Part shown: positions 62,475-64,000 of the stretch, piece after piece
How the letters are laid out: each line of letters begins with the position of its first letter
Position numbering within the stretch: the stretch's first letter is position 1
NCBI RefSeq assembly: GCF_000020525.1
Contig: NC_011026.1
Span: 2,090,001-2,154,000 of the forward strand
Length of the DNA stretch: 64,000 bases
Origin: Chloroherpeton thalassium ATCC 35110
GTDB lineage: Bacteria > Bacteroidota > Chlorobiia > Chlorobiales > Chloroherpetonaceae
Direction: 5' to 3'
Position numbers and translations under genes: made by a program
The notes under the pieces: generated by a model
Databases searched by the model: none
The model's input: only the letters and a program-made list of their open reading frames with translations
Told to the model about the DNA's origin: nothing

Positions 62475-64000
62475 TTAACTAATATCAGCATTTAGATTTT
62501 GCGCCGATCGCATATCATGGGCTTCCATTTTCAGCGGCGGGCATAAAAAAACATGCGCGTCTTCTTCAAAAGCCACAGCCGCATTTTTTAGAATGGAAAT
62601 AGGCCGAATTTCTTGAACTTGAACGCCGTTTTCTTGAAGCGCCGCTTTTCCTGAGAGCAGCACCACTGTGTCTTTCACCTGCTGCAGCCGGCCTGTTGGC
62701 GGAGCTGTGACTTTTCCGCCCAGCAGCCAACGCTTCAGGCGAACTTGTCCCCAAAAGCGATACGGCTCTTGCGGACGCAAAATGCTCTCGGCGGCGTGCA
62801 TTCCTGCCAAATGCCAAAGTTTTTCGCCAATAACCGGAATTTCGTGGATGAGCTTCCGCAAATCCTGTGCAGCAATTTTCAGAATTTGAACCGTGGTTTC
62901 GGCTTGCGCAGTGGCGACATGTGTGCCGGCGGTCAAAAATGCCAGCTCGCCGAGCGTGCTGCCGGGACCGAGAATGTCCGACAAGTCTTTTCCGTAAATC
63001 ACGCGCACCGTTCCGCGAACAACGATAATTAGATGATCGCCGGTCTCGCCTTTTGCAATCAGCTGCGTTCCTTGCGTAATCATTTCTTCTTTGGCGGCTT
63101 CCCAAATTTTCTTGAAAGCGCTTTCGTCAATTCCATTCAGCCATGAAATTTGTTTTAAAACCTCGCGCGAATCGGGCAGTTCGATCGATGGCGGGGTGTT
63201 GAAAATGCGTTTCATCCGGCGCTCGACCGCCGCAACCAGCCGCTCTTTTTCAATTTCATTCAACATGCCGCCTTCATACATTTTCTTGATCGAATTTCGC
63301 TCATGATTCAAAATAAGCCGCGCGGCAGTTTTGGTCTCAATGGCCATGGTGATTTCAGGGAAAGTTTCCCGCAATTTTTTAATCGCGCCGAGCGCAATGC
63401 CGCGATTGTAATTCATCTCGACTTGCAAGTTCATCGCGACGGCGTCGTCATGAATGATGCTTTCAAGCGTTTCGCTGATCTCCTCGTGCGCGACCACATA
63501 GCCGCGAGCAATGTCGTAACCGAAGGCCAGCCGGTCGTAGAGTGTGCGGCGAACCATTTTTCCAATGACGGGAAATGATTGAAGTTTGGTTAAAATTGCT
63601 GGAAATTGCCATAAATGCTCAAGTTCTTTCCAGTCGTCCAAGCTGCCTTCGTCGTCGCGATCGAGCGCAATATTAACAGCTTCAGTGAGCCGGCGCACCG
63701 CGCCTTGCCCCAAAACGCCTTCTTCAAATTGCCGCCAATAGCTGCGTTTTTGTGCCTCCAAAATCCGACGCCGCGATTCGGTCAAAATATCCATTTCCTT
63801 CACTTCGCTGACTTCGCCTTTTTCTTTGGGTGTTTTGCGACGCGGCATGTACTCGCGCACGCGCTCCCAATCCGCGCCGGAAAGGAACTTGTTATCTTTG
63901 AGCAGCAAAAAAGTTTGCTCGGTGTCTTCGCGCAACACCTTGATGGCATTATCGAGCAGCAAGGCTTTGGCTGCGGTCACTTTTTGCATCCCAAGCATTT
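62475..64000 (-). CDS. Cytoplasmic region with cyclic nucleotide-binding domain, probably of an SOS1-like Na+/H+ exchanger (5' part outside window)
   Basis: The frame is open to the right edge; only the C-terminal 508 residues are seen. They are soluble. The part RRRILEAQKRSYWRQFEEGVLGQ..LTEAVNIALD resembles the cytoplasmic linker of plant SOS1 and bacterial NhaP-type exchangers with a regulatory tail. A cyclic nucleotide-binding domain follows at about 305-410 (QLIAKGETGDHLIIVVRGTVRVI, LGPGSTLGELAFLTAGTHVATAQAETTVQILKI, split here by commas), and then about 95 more residues. The CNB phosphate-binding loop (GELAFLTAGTHVATA) keeps Gly-Glu but not the usual Arg. The exchanger membrane domain, if present, lies to the right of 64000. 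Confidence 0.7.
   Translation of the reverse strand, partial: MLGMQKVTAAKALLLDNAIKVLREDTEQTFLLLKDNKFLSGADWERVREYMPRRKTPKEKGEVSEVKEMDILTESRRRILEAQKRSYWRQFEEGVLGQGAVRRLTEAVNIALDRDDEGSLDDWKELEHLWQFPAILTKLQSFPVIGKMVRRTLYDRLAFGYDIARGYVVAHEEISETLESIIHDDAVAMNLQVEMNYNRGIALGAIKKLRETFPEITMAIETKTAARLILNHERNSIKKMYEGGMLNEIEKERLVAAVERRMKRIFNTPPSIELPDSREVLKQISWLNGIDESAFKKIWEAAKEEMITQGTQLIAKGETGDHLIIVVRGTVRVIYGKDLSDILGPGSTLGELAFLTAGTHVATAQAETTVQILKIAAQDLRKLIHEIPVIGEKLWHLAGMHAAESILRPQEPYRFWGQVRLKRWLLGGKVTAPPTGRLQQVKDTVVLLSGKAALQENGVQVQEIRPISILKNAAVAFEEDAHVFLCPPLKMEAHDMRSAQNLNADIS

Noticed and set aside
1-64000. tRNA, rRNA or integrase attachment sites
   Set aside because: I looked in gaps for T-arm-like GGTTCGAATCC and cloverleaf patterns and for integrase genes and found none that could be supported by eye.

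Overview
The window looks like an ordinary, gene-dense chromosomal segment of a Gram-negative bacterium of the Bacteroidetes/Chlorobi group. My best guess is the Chlorobi side, for example a Chloroherpeton-like organism; this is inference and I could not run a search. Evidence for a two-membrane cell: LptC, two Skp/OmpH chaperones, heptose kinase, many lipoprotein signal peptides, TatC and LolD. Evidence for the group: a DUF4835 (PorD-like) gene, a DUF4905-like gene, a YbeY lacking the third histidine, and a ClpB made of only the N-terminal half, which I recall from green sulfur bacteria but did not verify. No tRNA, rRNA, CRISPR array, prophage or intact transposase was seen.

Layout. 1-2757: end of an Rnf operon (rnfA end, apbE, rseC, rnfB). 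2778-8355: rarA, a frameshifted membrane protein with a cysteine-rich tail, porD-like, nadE, heptose kinase and an orphan coding-like fragment. 8350-12409: tesA divergent from a YbbA/YbbP-type ABC transporter. 12601-19776: cinA, two tandem GAF/HD-GYP cyclic-di-GMP phosphodiesterase genes, alanine racemase. 19825-21901: DUF4905-like and tatC. 21949-29694: visibly GC-richer and accessory in character: esterase, a RecF-like ATPase with a frameshifted end, a perfect 100-bp tandem repeat array, a TPR protein, a VOC protein, a VIT/vWA lipoprotein, then about 870 bp without genes but full of hairpin repeats and a candidate non-autonomous element.

29695-38914: two unrecognised small proteins, ybeY, a TPR lipoprotein ending inside a CHAT-like domain, pheA, yebC-ruvC, tspO, and two nucleotide-sugar genes (rfbB, wbpA-like). 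38969-43935: envelope and cofactor cluster (pgsA, glmU N-terminal type, panD, lptC, two ompH, bifunctional nuclease). 44126-53919: etfBA, a potassium channel with a zinc ribbon, purine permease, a cysteine-rich small protein, lolD, SIMPL protein, a flippase-like/GT2 pair, a secreted nuclease and an exported protein of unknown function. 54207-64000: gatB, truncated clpB, doxX, manC with a TPR lipoprotein, rsmG, stomatin/NfeD pair, and the cytoplasmic tail of what is probably an SOS1-like Na+/H+ exchanger running off the window.

The genes mostly serve housekeeping, envelope building and membrane energetics. I saw no clear new defence or biosynthetic system. The best leads are the slippery-run frameshift at 4427-4434, the repeat array and nested inverted element at 24.2-29.4 kb, the CHAT domain that stops at its catalytic-histidine position, the half-size ClpB with its own terminator, and the HD-GYP pair with a large insertion and a terminator-bearing leader.
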